A stretch of DNA of 64,000 bases from Haemonchus contortus. Its lineage: Eukaryota > Nematoda > Chromadorea > Rhabditida > Trichostrongylidae. The translations under genes and the position numbers were made by a program. This document shows positions 37,564 through 53,420 of this stretch, in pieces. The stretch spans positions 1,753,084-1,817,083 of the forward strand of contig LS997562.1 of assembly GCA_000469685.2 (NCBI GenBank), written 5' to 3'. How positions within the stretch are numbered: the first letter of the stretch is position 1; every line of letters starts with the position of its first letter. Below the pieces are notes generated by a model. The model saw only the letters and a list, made by a program, of their open reading frames with translations. It ran no database searches and was not told the DNA's origin.

Positions 37564-37596
37564 GTGAGCTTTCGGCATATAATGCCTTCGTCAGAC
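37564..37596 (-). ncRNA. Hammerhead-like motif, inverted copy
   Basis: The minus strand reads CTGACGA, then A, then a GGCAT-TAT-ATGCC stem, then GAA, then the self-complementary AGCT and C, then ACC, which pairs with GGT before the box. This is the hammerhead core order with one extra A before stem II. Confidence 0.45.
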
Positions 37597-37681
37597 CTTA
37601 ATTACTTACACTATATTGCTGCATACAATCAGTTACTATCAGTTACAATACAAAACACATCGAATCATACCAAGTCATGTA

Positions 37682-37731
37682 GTGCCTGGAAAAACTGCTG
37701 CCTATCCACACAGCAGTTTTTCCAGGCACCG
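37682..37731. repeat. Perfect 19-bp hairpin at the Penelope remnant junction
   Basis: GTGCCTGGAAAAACTGCTG is followed by a 10-base loop and its exact reverse complement. It sits just where the inverted flank meets the coding remnant. Confidence 0.75.
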
Positions 37732-38080
37732 TACGCTTAGGCATGAGGAAGAAAACGCTCCATCCTTCGATGTGAGGGTTTTGCATAGATATTTGGTACG
37801 GCCACTGGAAAGGAAAATCATGGAGGCACGGGAAATATACCGCATCAAGCCGGAAATCAATGCGAAAGAGGAGATGCGTGACCTACTGAGACTGATTACG
37901 TGATAACACATAGTCACCTCAGAACAAGAGCGGCGTCCATTTTTCCTTCAAGATCCCCGCCGACAGGTCCATTCCCCTTTTTCCCCCAATATTTCCGGTT
38001 GACTTGGTATGATTCGATGTGTTTTGTATTGTAACTGATAGTAACTGATTGTATGCAGCAATATATTGTAAGTAATTAAG

Positions 38081-38115
38081 GTCTGACGAAGGCATTATAT
38101 GCCGAAAGCTCACCA
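38081..38115 (+). ncRNA. Hammerhead-like motif, sense copy
   Basis: CTGACGA (38083-38089), stem GGCAT/ATGCC (38091-38103), GAA (38104-38106), palindrome AGCT and predicted cleavage base C at 38111, then ACC pairing with GGT upstream. AATAAAA follows directly. An extra A before stem II departs from the strict consensus. Confidence 0.5.
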
Positions 38116-38229
38116 ATAAAAGTGAAGAGCAAAGAGCTTCGAAAAGCACACAAAACGACAAGAACTTCTGTGTAGTTCAACTCGGAAGCTAAAGTTACCA
38201 TTACAATGAGTCCGGAGGGTTAAGTATTC

Positions 38230-38480
38230 CCATGGTGGTAGTGGCGTCGCTATAATACTCACTTCAAGGGGATCAAATCCCAGTAGTCAATATTGGGATT
38301 TACTCAAATACTTCCCACCATTCGTCTGCAGTCAATGATCGTTTACGAACTCTTTTGAGGGGACAACTGTTCTAACTTGGCTAGCTATGGGCTGGCCCCC
38401 AAACCCTTACCCCCCCCCCCCCCCCCCCTCCCTCAGCGATACGATCTTCAGTGGGAGTCGAAGGTATGGGCGGCTTCAAA
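38230..38480 (+). repeat. tRNA-derived SINE copy with internal C tract
   Basis: Head CATGGTGGTAGTGGCGTCGC, B-box-like GGGATCAAATCCC, and tail GATACGATCTTCAGTGGGAG then GTCGAAGGTATGGGCG. A 19-base C run (38410-38428) lies in the body. Confidence 0.55.
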
Positions 38481-40763
38481 AATTCGAATCAATCCTTCCA
38501 TCACTTTATCAAATATCTTGTGTTTAAAGATAGTCGAGTTCATTTTGTTCCCCACATCGCACTAGCTCGGTCACTTCAGAGGACTAGCCAAAGAAAAAGC
38601 TTGAGGTAGCGTGTTTTGGTTTCGCCGGATCAGTTTGTCAATTTTTTCTAGCTCCGAGTTCCTTTTGAGGAGACTTTTGCTATTCGTTTTGTTTGTCTTG
38701 AAGTGGGTTTTTTTTCCGAGGCGCTTAGTTGGAATTGAAAGTTTTGAACAAACTTCGCAAGCCAGTGGTGGTACAAGCCTTCAAAGTTAGTGGTTCCCCG
38801 CTCCTTTCGACTTCCGCCAGGAACATAGCCGGTGGTCATTCAAGCCTAGTCTTTAGTGCTGAAACGTGCTGTTCCGAATTTTACGGAAGGTTAAAGCTAA
38901 TGTAGAGTGAATAGCGTGCTCCAATTTGGTCGACGCAACGCGGTAAGCGCGCAGCTAACGAAATATGAGAAACAGGTAGGGATGCGATGTTTATTGGTTT
39001 TTTGTTTTTCGGGTTGCAATGTCTCCGCCGTTTGTTTCTCTTTTTTGTTGTAACCGTATTTTTCTCTCTGCAGAATGTAGAATTTGCAAATATACATACC
39101 TGATCGTGCCATGCCGTAATGTTCTTTGTAATTTCTCAACAAGTTTCCCCAATGACAACCTTTTTTTTTTCACATCCTGACATTTGATATTTGTCCTTGT
39201 CTTTCAGTTATGATAAGAAAAACCAATTGAGTAAGGGGATCTAACGATGTCTATAGGTGCATAAATTCAAATGAGAATGGATTAGCAAACTCTGAAGGTT
39301 TAAGCTAAGCTTTTGTTTTTCACATCTAATATTATTTCTTCCGCTTCCTATAAATATTACATCGAGTTCGTATTCGGAGCAGAACTTTGAGGTTTTACCC
39401 CAAGGCATCGGTTTTAGTCATAAGTCAGTTTCATATCGATCTTGACCATCGAGTATTCTCTTCCTCCTATTACTCTGACTCGGCTGCTTTTAAGAGTATA
39501 TTTATATTTTGAATTCATGTTTAACATTTTAGCACACATCTCTATGTAAATTGAGAAAGGAAAATGGTTTTGTAAACACTTACCGTAGTTGTGCGTAGGA
39601 TATAAAACCGAAAAATGCGTTCAGAACTCGAACTACAAACTCTGTGCCTCAAATATTTTCAACCATTATTTATATTTATACTTTAGGTATTTTTTCAGAC
39701 CATAGGTGCTAGTTTTTATAAGTTTCTTACTAATTTGCTGCTATTAACAACATTACTGCTATGTTATATATGAAAATATTGCCTCCATCGCATTGTATTG
39801 GGTTACAAGTTCACCACAACACGGCCTTAATGTTATGAGTTGTGTTTGACGATTTTTTTTGCTCAAATGCGATTAGTAATTTGAGTAGGGACATTTTCTC
39901 GCGCTATGTTGTATGGAAGTAGACCTTCACGACTGCGCTCTATTTGCTGTCTCTTCTGATGAATATTAGATTAGATCCGTAGAGCAGTGCTATTAGCGAC
40001 TTAACTGCATCGCCGTGCGACATATCTTGAAGGAGGAGATTGATTTGCTGTCTTAGTAAGTTGTCAAGTCATCTAGTCCGGCGCTCGTCAATCTCATGAG
40101 CTACACCTTCCTGTCTTGATGGGAATCTATTTTTAGGAGTTATCCAGGTTAACGGGTTGGTTGGTTGGTTGATCGGTGACTTGTTTACAAGTGAAACTTC
40201 CTTACAAGCCACAAATAAAAACATTTCACATGAACCATGGTGGAAATGAAGTTCACTGATAAATTCATCTCATTGGAAAGTTCTGCCTGAACGGTTGGAA
40301 ACGGGTTTCTGAAGATAAAGCTTCCATGGAACGATATTTCATGATAATGCCGTAGCATTCATGAAGAGAATTTAAGGAATAACATATGCACAACGCGCAA
40401 TCCCCCGAGGCGTAATGGCGTTGCTAAACAACCAAGCGCTTTGATGCTATGAATTAGTCACACTTGCCTAGCCATATGAGGCGTTAATGTCTTCGAGTTG
40501 GATGAGGACCTCTCCAAGTGCTCCTCGACTTCAGACAAAAAAATTAATCGAATCGGTGTTTCTAGACCTATTCTTTTGTGATTATGCTTGTATTCAACAT
40601 TCTTCACCTTCTGAGTAGTGTTCGTACTGAATTTTCCCCTTCGTAGTGGAGTATGGAGTTCGACACGCTCTTACCGCTATTCCTCTTTGAATCGAATTTC
40701 CTCCTTTTGCAATTTTTTTTTATTTTCGAACTCCCCCAAAGGTATTTGACGAATTGTCGTGCC
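38481..40763. other. Gene-poor interval upstream of PRP4K
   Basis: No exon, repeat with clear ends or RNA gene was recognised. The last few hundred bases probably include the PRP4K promoter; I see no clear TATA box. Confidence 0.35.
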
Positions 40764-40779
40764 ATTTACGATATTCCAG
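40764..40779 (+). promoter_or_regulatory. Splice acceptor abutting the PRP4K start codon
   Basis: GATATTCCAG ends exactly one base before the ATG at 40780. Either a spliced leader is added directly onto the start codon or an untranslated upstream exon is joined here. Confidence 0.45.
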
Positions 40780-46710
<5,931 letters not shown>

Positions 46711-47562
46711 AATGTAATATAGTTGTTTTTGTGTAGTGTCGAGCACCTGGAACGAGGTTTGGCATAACAAATAGTATTGAAAGTTGTTTATTGTTAATGT
46801 TCCAGGTTGCTTTGAGCATGTTTTCTCTTTTCCTAGTTTATTTATCGGTGTCGTTTTACGAGAAGTTGTCGTAGTTATTTTTCGTTGGCTATGAAAGATT
46901 GCGTGGCAGCGGAGACTAGGAGAATGCGCGAAAAGACTTTTGTAAGTTGTGGTCAGGAACGCCCTTCGTAATGACATCCCCTTAGTGTCATTCTCATGCA
47001 TGAAGGGTGAGAAAATGAGAGTTCTTAGTTGTTCTGTTTCGCACATTCTCAGATTTTCCTTATCGTTACGTATTCGTTACTGTACGGGAGTTTTTTTACT
47101 CCTTGATGCTCGCTTTGTAAACATCGCCTAAATGGGTTCGACCAGCTGTGAGTGATTTGTTTCTGTACCCAAACACTTGCCTTTCAAATGAAACAGTTGC
47201 TTAATTTGGCAGTGTCATTAGTAGTATACTATTCCTTGTGTTTACTTTGTGAGAATGGAAAGTTGGAATTTTACGGCAACTTATCGACATTAGCAGTAAA
47301 GTTAGTGCAGAGCTATGTCACACACAGCTGGTAATGATAAGGCAGTCGTGAGTTGATTGTATGAATGCAATACCTCTATTTTATGCCACATAGTATTTGT
47401 ATTTGACGTAAATTAATTTTTGGTACAACATTGTCTTTGTTCGACCTCAAGTTGATAATCATGCTTGTCGTTTTTCACTTTCGGATGTTATGTTTTATTG
47501 ACTTACATTGTTTTGGCTAGTTGTTAGCAAACGTTGTGTTCGGAGCTTTGCTCGCGGATTAA
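46711..47562. other. Interval between PRP4K and NDUFS6
   Basis: Holds the presumed PRP4K 3' UTR. Two 60-residue frames around 47.0-47.3 kb are hydrophobic or featureless, and I do not treat them as genes. Confidence 0.35.
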
Positions 47563-47739
47563 ATGTGTTGCCGTCATTTACACAGTCTTAATCGGACATC
47601 GCAAAGAGTACTAGTTAACGGTGTTGGCAAGCCCAAGCCGCTTCGAATTCGTCATTTCTTGCTGAAGAAGCAGAAGCTGAATGAGCCAAGAACCAGTAAC
47701 GCCATTGTGGAAGTAAAGGTGCTACTAAGAGCAGATTAG
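47563..47739 (+). CDS. Short hypothetical ORF, basic N-terminus
   Basis: A 58-residue frame from ATG at 47563 to TAG at 47737-47739. It is basic (GVGKPKPLRIRHFLLKKQKL) with an Arg/Ser-rich start (RHLHSLNRTSQRV) that could be a mitochondrial presequence, as in small mitochondrial ribosomal proteins. The codon GTG after GAAGTAAAG could instead be a donor site leading to an unseen exon. I do not recognise the family. It points towards the convergent NDUFS6 gene. Confidence 0.3.
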   Translation: MCCRHLHSLNRTSQRVLVNGVGKPKPLRIRHFLLKKQKLNEPRTSNAIVEVKVLLRAD

Positions 47740-47926
47740 AGCAGAAAGTTCGTGAAGGGATCGAATATCATTCCACCATAATTTTTATCCGGTGTGGTGT
47801 ATTGCTTTTTGGATTTACATAATTTCGCTGATCAATAGAAGTTCAACTATACGGTTCTAATCAAGTTATCATTAATTACCTCTATTTATGACCGAGTATA
47901 TTCTGACACCTACATACATTACACCA

Positions 47927-49112
47927 CTAGCAGTTCAAATGCTCGATCTTCATATCGTCCCCTTTCGTCACGTGTGAGTTGTAGAAACGGTTCCCACAGT
48001 AGCCACATGCGTGAACTCCAGGTTTGTCCTGAATAAGAGGTTTTCGACCAATCGATTAGATTGATAACTATGTAATTGGGTATATTTAGAAATCATAATT
48101 ATCAAGGAAAAAGAAATTGATCTGTCAAGTGTTGAGTATTACTCAGGTAGCTCGTCTATTAAATATAAATCACTTTGAAAGCAGGGAATTATCTTTCAAG
48201 ATAAGAGTATGGAGTACTCAGAAACTCGAGCAATTTTTTCAGTTGCTAACTTATTTTCGCGAATGCCTTAAAATTGATTTGAAGAACTGAAAAAATTGGA
48301 GCTCTATTTTTATGGAGAGGAAAGAATCGAGGGCATCCTTTTCACAAAGCTTAGCACGCATAGAATTCTTATTATCTGGTCACTATGAAAGGAAGAAATT
48401 AATGGGATTATTTGAGGGAAAACGAATCTTGAAGAACTCACAAGATTGATGAAAACACGTGGATGACCAAGAGCAGGATGTCCTCCATCACAGTACACGA
48501 TACGTTCATTACCACAATCCTGTGGGGGACGTTCAGCGATTAAATGCATAGCAATATTTGGGTTGACCTTAATCATACATGTTCAAAGATGAAATAAATA
48601 TAATAGAAAAATGAAAGCTTGCTTTTAGGTACATTTTTGATGATCCCTTAACGAGCATTCACTAAAAACTGGCTTTTTTAAAGAATAGCCTTGAGGAAAA
48701 AGCAAATGCTCGCATTACATGCCACAAAGAGTATCACGGGCTAATAATAAGGCTCTACATATACCAGTCTCCAAAGAAAATAAACCAAATAAATAAAAAA
48801 TACTAGAAAGTTGATTAACCTGTTTTTTCGAGATGTCAAACCGCTGTAGGCGATAGTCGGCTTGATCCCAAGCCTGAAAACATAGCGTAAGGCAAATTAC
48901 GTCATCTGATTAGGTAATATTCGGGAGAGGGAGGTGTAGGCTTCAACAGAAAGCTCAAGCAAGTTTTTCGTCCTTACCTGTCCTGTGTGTGTGACCTCAT
49001 CAAACTTTGCATTCTCTTTTGTAATTTCGCTTGGAGCTGGCGCTTTGGTGAGGCCAGAACATAGCCGAATGGAACTCAGTTGCGGACGGAACAGCTGCAA
49101 AGCGCGGTTCAT
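47927..49112 (-). CDS. NDUFS6: NADH dehydrogenase iron-sulfur protein 6 (complex I), four exons
   Basis: Exons read leftwards: 49112-48978, 48873-48820, 48567-48442 and 48028-47927, all phase 0, giving 138 residues. The first ~25 residues (MNRALQLFRPQLSSIRLCSG) are a typical mitochondrial import sequence. THTGQAWDQADYRLQRF and NPNIAMHLIAERPP are conserved blocks. The zinc site is complete: CDGGHPALGHPRVFINL supplies Cys and His, and HACGYCGNRF supplies the CxxC pair. NDUFS6 is an accessory subunit of the matrix arm, needed to join the N-module to complex I. Length matches the family. It lies tail to tail with PRP4K. Confidence 0.95.
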
Positions 49113-49124
49113 GTCCCTGTAATT
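49113..49124 (-). promoter_or_regulatory. Likely spliced-leader acceptor of NDUFS6
   Basis: The minus strand reads AAATTACAG followed by GGAC and the ATG at 49112, leaving a four-base leader. The acceptor is close to the nematode TTTTCAG consensus but weaker. Confidence 0.4.
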
Positions 49125-49304
49125 TTGTGTATTGAGTAATAATTATAATTCTACAGTCACGTATTTAAGAGCCAAACTGTGTTATAATCATACAAGTAAG
49201 AGAAGAGAGCGAGCAAAGTTTATTGTGTAGTTTTATTGGAATGACATGGACTTTTAAGTAAAACATTTCATCAACTACATATTTTCAGAAACAAATCAAA
49301 GAAC

Positions 49305-49610
49305 TCAGCACAAAACGAAATTAAAGGCTTGCAACAAGTTGAGCTTCGATGTTAACTTATCCGTCAAATAAAGTGTAAGGGACGCATAATCACAACGGAC
49401 AATACGCCTAATTTCTCGAGTTTGTGTTGGCCTCTTCTCAAGTTCGGGATCTTTTGGGATGTCCCGTTCGATTTTAATCAACTTATCCATGTCATTTCGT
49501 AAGAAAGCAGTTCGGGAAGTGAGAAGCCTACTTTGCATAACCTCCATTTGGCCTCTGGATGCGAATACGTCCCAAGAGTCAGGGTAACAACTGTGATCGA
49601 GTAAGAACAT
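49305..49610 (-). CDS. Hypothetical 101-residue ORF
   Basis: Composition looks protein-like (RNDMDKLIKIERDIPKDPEL, then REIRRIVRCDYASLTLYL), but I recognise no family, and no signal peptide or clear splice partner was found. It lies upstream of NDUFS6 on the same strand and next to the foldback repeat cluster, so it may be a degraded transposon ORF. Confidence 0.3.
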   Translation of the reverse strand: MFLLDHSCYPDSWDVFASRGQMEVMQSRLLTSRTAFLRNDMDKLIKIERDIPKDPELEKRPTQTREIRRIVRCDYASLTLYLTDKLTSKLNLLQAFNFVLC

Positions 49611-49905
49611 CCTATTCAGTGGAGAAGCTTGAATTCTGAAACTGAGGTCGAATAAAAGCTACTTTTCAGTGGAGAAACTTGAATTCTGGGAAGCTCAATC
49701 TTTGCAAGGAAGCTGAGCGTTAAAGGTGAAACCGGTTTCGACAAAATAGCTGCAACCAGGGAAAAAAGCCAAAATTAAGCAAAAAATGATGGAATTGGGA
49801 GAAGCTGAAAATCTGCCTCATAACAAGTCCTCAAAACCATGAAAAACTTCCCCACTCAATTTTGCAGACGGGCCATTTCACATCCAAGTTCTAGATGACC
49901 AATAT

Positions 49906-50580
49906 TCACTGCGCACAGTCAACGTTGCATCGCTTTGTCGTCTGATCTTCTAGATCCAACAAACAGCTCTTAGAATAATGGTAAACAGTACTCTGCCCAC
50001 CCAGAACACAGATTTCTCTGTCCCCTCTTGTCGAGAGATTTCCATGAAGAAGGTAGCCGTAGAAAATACTATACATTGGTCTGTAGAACCCTGAGCAGAA
50101 ATTGATGAGCGCTAACCCGTGTGGGTTACTTGGCCATCCCTCAACCCACATGGGGAGAGCATCGGATAAAGCTATACTCGAGAAATCTGCGTGAAGGTTG
50201 CAATGGGTGTTGCCGGTGCAGTTGATCAGGGCGAAGCCAGTGCACCAGAACCGGGTGAAGCCTGTCCGCCGGAACCGTGTGAAGGCGATGCACCAGAACC
50301 GGGTGAGGGTGGTGCAGCTTTGGAAAGAGGTGCTGCACATTTCTGAGGAAAAGCTGTGTAGCACTAAAAAGTCTTTTGAACGATTTTTCGGAAGGGCAGA
50401 ATCCATTGACGTTCTGGACCATCGGTCCCTTGTCCATCAAATGGCCACATGTAACAGAAATGGTTGGTATTCTGGACCGGTACTTAGCCTCACAGCACAC
50501 TTTTCTTTGCGCTCTCTCATCGAGGGATTTTTAGGAGCAAGGCCGTATTGAATACGTTACATGTAGTTGACATGTTCCTA
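49906..50580. repeat. Diverged members of the foldback repeat family
   Basis: Around 49990-50080 and again inverted at about 50430-50560 are degraded versions of a block found in the main foldback arms: an ACAGATTTCTCTGTCCCCTC-like stretch followed by a TATAGTATTTT-like motif. Between them is a Pro/Val/Arg-coding minisatellite-like stretch (GTGCACCAGAACCGGGTGA units, 50235-50320). Confidence 0.5.
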
Positions 50581-50627
50581 TGGCTGCTCTGCCAGTCAGC
50601 AGCAGGGATCTCCTTTTTGCCTGAATT

Positions 50628-52790
50628 GCTTCCAATCTTTCCCACCACGCTGACCAGGGATCAGATTAGTTAAGCCCCAACAAAAAGCCAGCATTCGGAG
50701 CAGAAGCTGGAATTTGGAGGAGCAGTTGAAATTTGACCGAAGATGTTCAGGTCGTGGGGAGAGCTGCGAAAAAGCCTGATTCACCAGAGAAAACCATAAT
50801 GAGGTGAAAATCGTAACTTTCGAGAAGAAGCTGAAATTAAGCTAAGAATCTGGAATTCTGAGGAAAAGCATTAAACAAGTAAAAAGACTTGGATTTGACT
50901 CGAACGTATGAGCCAAGAAATATCAGTGTTCTGGACGATCGATATCTATTGCCCGCTCCTCAATAGCCAACTTCGCAACGCACTTCCGATTGATCTCCCA
51001 CAGTCAATGACCAGCACAACCAACAGCACAAAATTCTCTGTTCCCTCTCAACGAAAGATTTTCATTAACTTGTAACAGTAAAAAATACTATACAGTAGTC
51101 AATAGAGCTCTGAGGAGGCCTTTGGATGGGCGGGTGGGGCGACCAGGGTTGCCCGGTTAACACCCATCCGAGTGGGATGGTGGTGGCGAGCACCCGACGG
51201 CCAGCGGCCGAGCCGGCTGGTCCCGAGGTACGCCGCAGGCGTGCCGAAGGGACCAGCCGGCTCGGCCGCTGGCCGTCGGGTGCTCGCCACCACCATCCCA
51301 CTTCGGACAAGCACCGGGTGAAGCTGAGCCCAGGGAGGCCGTGTGGCTACGGGTGAAGCAGCGGCAGTGGGTGTATTTGGGGGAGATGCTGCTCATTTTT
51401 GAATAGAAACTGGGAAAAAATGACAGTGAAGCTGGAGTCGTGGGCTTATTCTGGGAATGGATCTCCTGTAGGAAAAGCTGAAGAATGACAAGAAAAGGTG
51501 AGCTGACGGAGAAAAGCATCTGTTTGAGCAGAATCTGAAAATTGGTGGAAATCTGTAATGAAATTAGGATGATGCATTAGAGAAGGGAAAAATGGTGGAA
51601 GGACGACGATCGAGGAAAGAATATGGGTATAGCACATCTAGGTATCGATTTGTTAAGTTGGCATCCCATTCGTTCAAGAGTGAACCCGTGTGAAAACCAG
51701 GCTCCAGTGTGGCAAGACCATTTTTGCTTTTGCTGCCTGTTCCCTCCAACAACATACATCCCCACCCACACACACATCCTTTCGCCTTAGACGGACTTCG
51801 ACAATCTCGCCCAGCCTGAGTTGTTCTTACGAGAGTCATGTCAACTGCCCAACAAGCAAGTACGGCACAGGAATAATTGATTTTTCTTCCTCAGTCGGCT
51901 TGGCAAGCTGGACCGACTTTCAGCTTTCTAGCCATATCATGACATTTGCGTATTGCCTTTTCCGTTTCATTGCTTTAGCGATCTCCCGCTATTCGAATAT
52001 CTACATGTCTCGCATTTTCACCAATTTTCAGATTCTGCTCGAACAGATGCTTTTCTCCGTCAGCTCACCTTTTCTTGTCATTCTTCAGCTTTTCCTACAG
52101 GAGATCCATTCCCAGAATAAGCCCACGACTCCAGCTTCACTGTCATTTTTTCCCAGTTTCTATTCAAAAATGAGCAGCATCTCCCCCAAATACACCCACT
52201 GCCGCTGCTTCACCCGTAGCCACACGGCCTCCCTGGGCTCAGCTTCACTCGGATGGGTATAACCGGGCAACCCTGGTCGCCCCACCCGCCCATCCAAAGG
52301 CCTCCTCAGAGCTCTATTGACTACTGTATAGTATTTTTTACTGTTACAAGTTAATGAAAATCTTTCGTTGAGAGGGAACAGAGAATTTTGTGCTGTTGGT
52401 TGTGCTGGTCATTGACTGTGGGAGATCAATCGGAAGTGCGTTGCGAAGTTGGCTATTGAGGAGCGGGCAATAGATATCGATCGTCCAAAACACTGATATT
52501 TCTTGGCTCATACGTTCGAGTCAAATCCAAGTCTTTTTACTTGTTTAATGCTTTTCCTCAGAATTCCAGATTCTTAGCTTAATTTCAGCTTCTTCTCGAA
52601 AGTTACGATTTTCACCTCATTATGGTTTTCTCTGGTGAATCAGGCTTTTTTCGCAGCTCTCCCCACGACCTGAACATCTTCGGTCAAATTTCAACTGCTC
52701 CTCCAAATTCCAGCTTCTGCTCCGAATGTCGGCTTTTTGTTGGGGCTTAACTAATCTGATCCCTTTTCAGCGTGGTGGGAAAGATTGGTA
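50628..52790. mobile_element. Large foldback element (arms about 0.75-0.9 kb)
   Basis: The left arm 50628-51530 and right arm 52025-52790 are reverse complements with few differences, around a unique spacer of about 500 bp. Matching landmarks are CTTCGCAACGCACTTCCGAT (left, near 50970) and its complement near 52440. Open frames across it are non-coding by-products of the palindrome. The left arm is longer because of the insertion at about 51172-51321. Confidence 0.85.
51172..51321. repeat. GC-rich palindrome nested in the left foldback arm
   Basis: Starting TGGGATGGTGGTGGCGAGCA and returning as its exact complement, about 55 bp per arm around a loop of about 23 bases (GTACGCCGCAGGCGTGCC region). 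The right foldback arm lacks it: there CATCCGAG runs straight into TGAAGCTGAG. It is far richer in GC than its surroundings. Confidence 0.85.
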
Positions 52791-53420
52791 GCAATGCTGG
52801 CCAGCAGCCCATTCTGCTTGGCATGCAGGACGTAAAAGTGACATATCGGTTACATGTGACGTATTCGATCCTTTTCAGTTCTTGAAAATCTCTTCATGGG
52901 AGAGCACAGAGAAAATTGTGCTTTAAGGAGGAGGACTGCTACAGAATACCGGGCAGGACAGCTCCAGCGGTTTCGAAAGCTGCCAAGGTGTCGGAATTCA
53001 AGCTTTTTGTCTGTCTTCACCTCCTCCAGTTCCATCACTTCTGTCGATTTTCAAAATCTCCTCTGCATGTAAGCTGCGAACGCTTCACCCGGTTCTGACT
53101 GGATTCAGCATTATGGTGCTTCTGGGGCGTGAGCTGTGGGTTGGTGATGTCCACCCACTTGGATCAGCGTTGTCGGGCCACCCTGTTCAATTCTCTAACG
53201 ACCATGTATAGTATTTTGGATTGCTAGCGATCCCTGAGAATCTTTCGGTGAGAGGGGACAGAGATGTTTGTGCTGTGGGTGGGTGACAATACAAAACATC
53301 ACTTACTGTTGCTCTATGAGTTGTTTATTGAATCCAGAAGATCAATCACCCACACTTTGCAACCCTGACTGGTCGCAGTGATCGTCTAGAACATCGATGT
53401 ATGCCAGTCTGCAAAATCGA
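52791..53420. repeat. Further diverged foldback-family blocks
   Basis: Blocks near 52860-52920 (GAAAATCTCTTCATGGGAGA) and 53200-53280 (TGTATAGTATTTTGGATTGC, then GAGAGGGGACAGAGATG) are diverged relatives of the arm sequence near 51030-51110. No gene seen. Confidence 0.5.

Larger units (their letters stand above)
37505..38165 (+). mobile_element. Penelope-like element remnant with inverted flanks
   Basis: Segments 37509-37677 and 37999-38165 are near-identical reverse complements. Between them, a plus-strand frame ends NAPSFDVRVLHRYLVRPLER followed by KIMEAREIYRIKPEIN, which matches the region after the GIY-YIG nuclease at the C-terminus of Penelope-like proteins. The layout (C-terminal coding piece, 3' end in the sense direction, inverted copy of that 3' end in front) is the partial inverted-repeat structure common in Penelope insertions. 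Each repeat carries a hammerhead-like motif. Confidence 0.7.

Noticed and set aside
50198..50551. Val/Arg/Pro repeat frame (KPVHQNRVKPVRRNRVK)
   Set aside because: A short minisatellite inside the repeat cluster, open on both strands; no start context or splice sites.
51065..52262. Several long frames in the foldback region
   Set aside because: They run across both arms of the palindrome and appear as mirror images, with no domain; open frames here are a by-product of the GC-rich inverted repeat.
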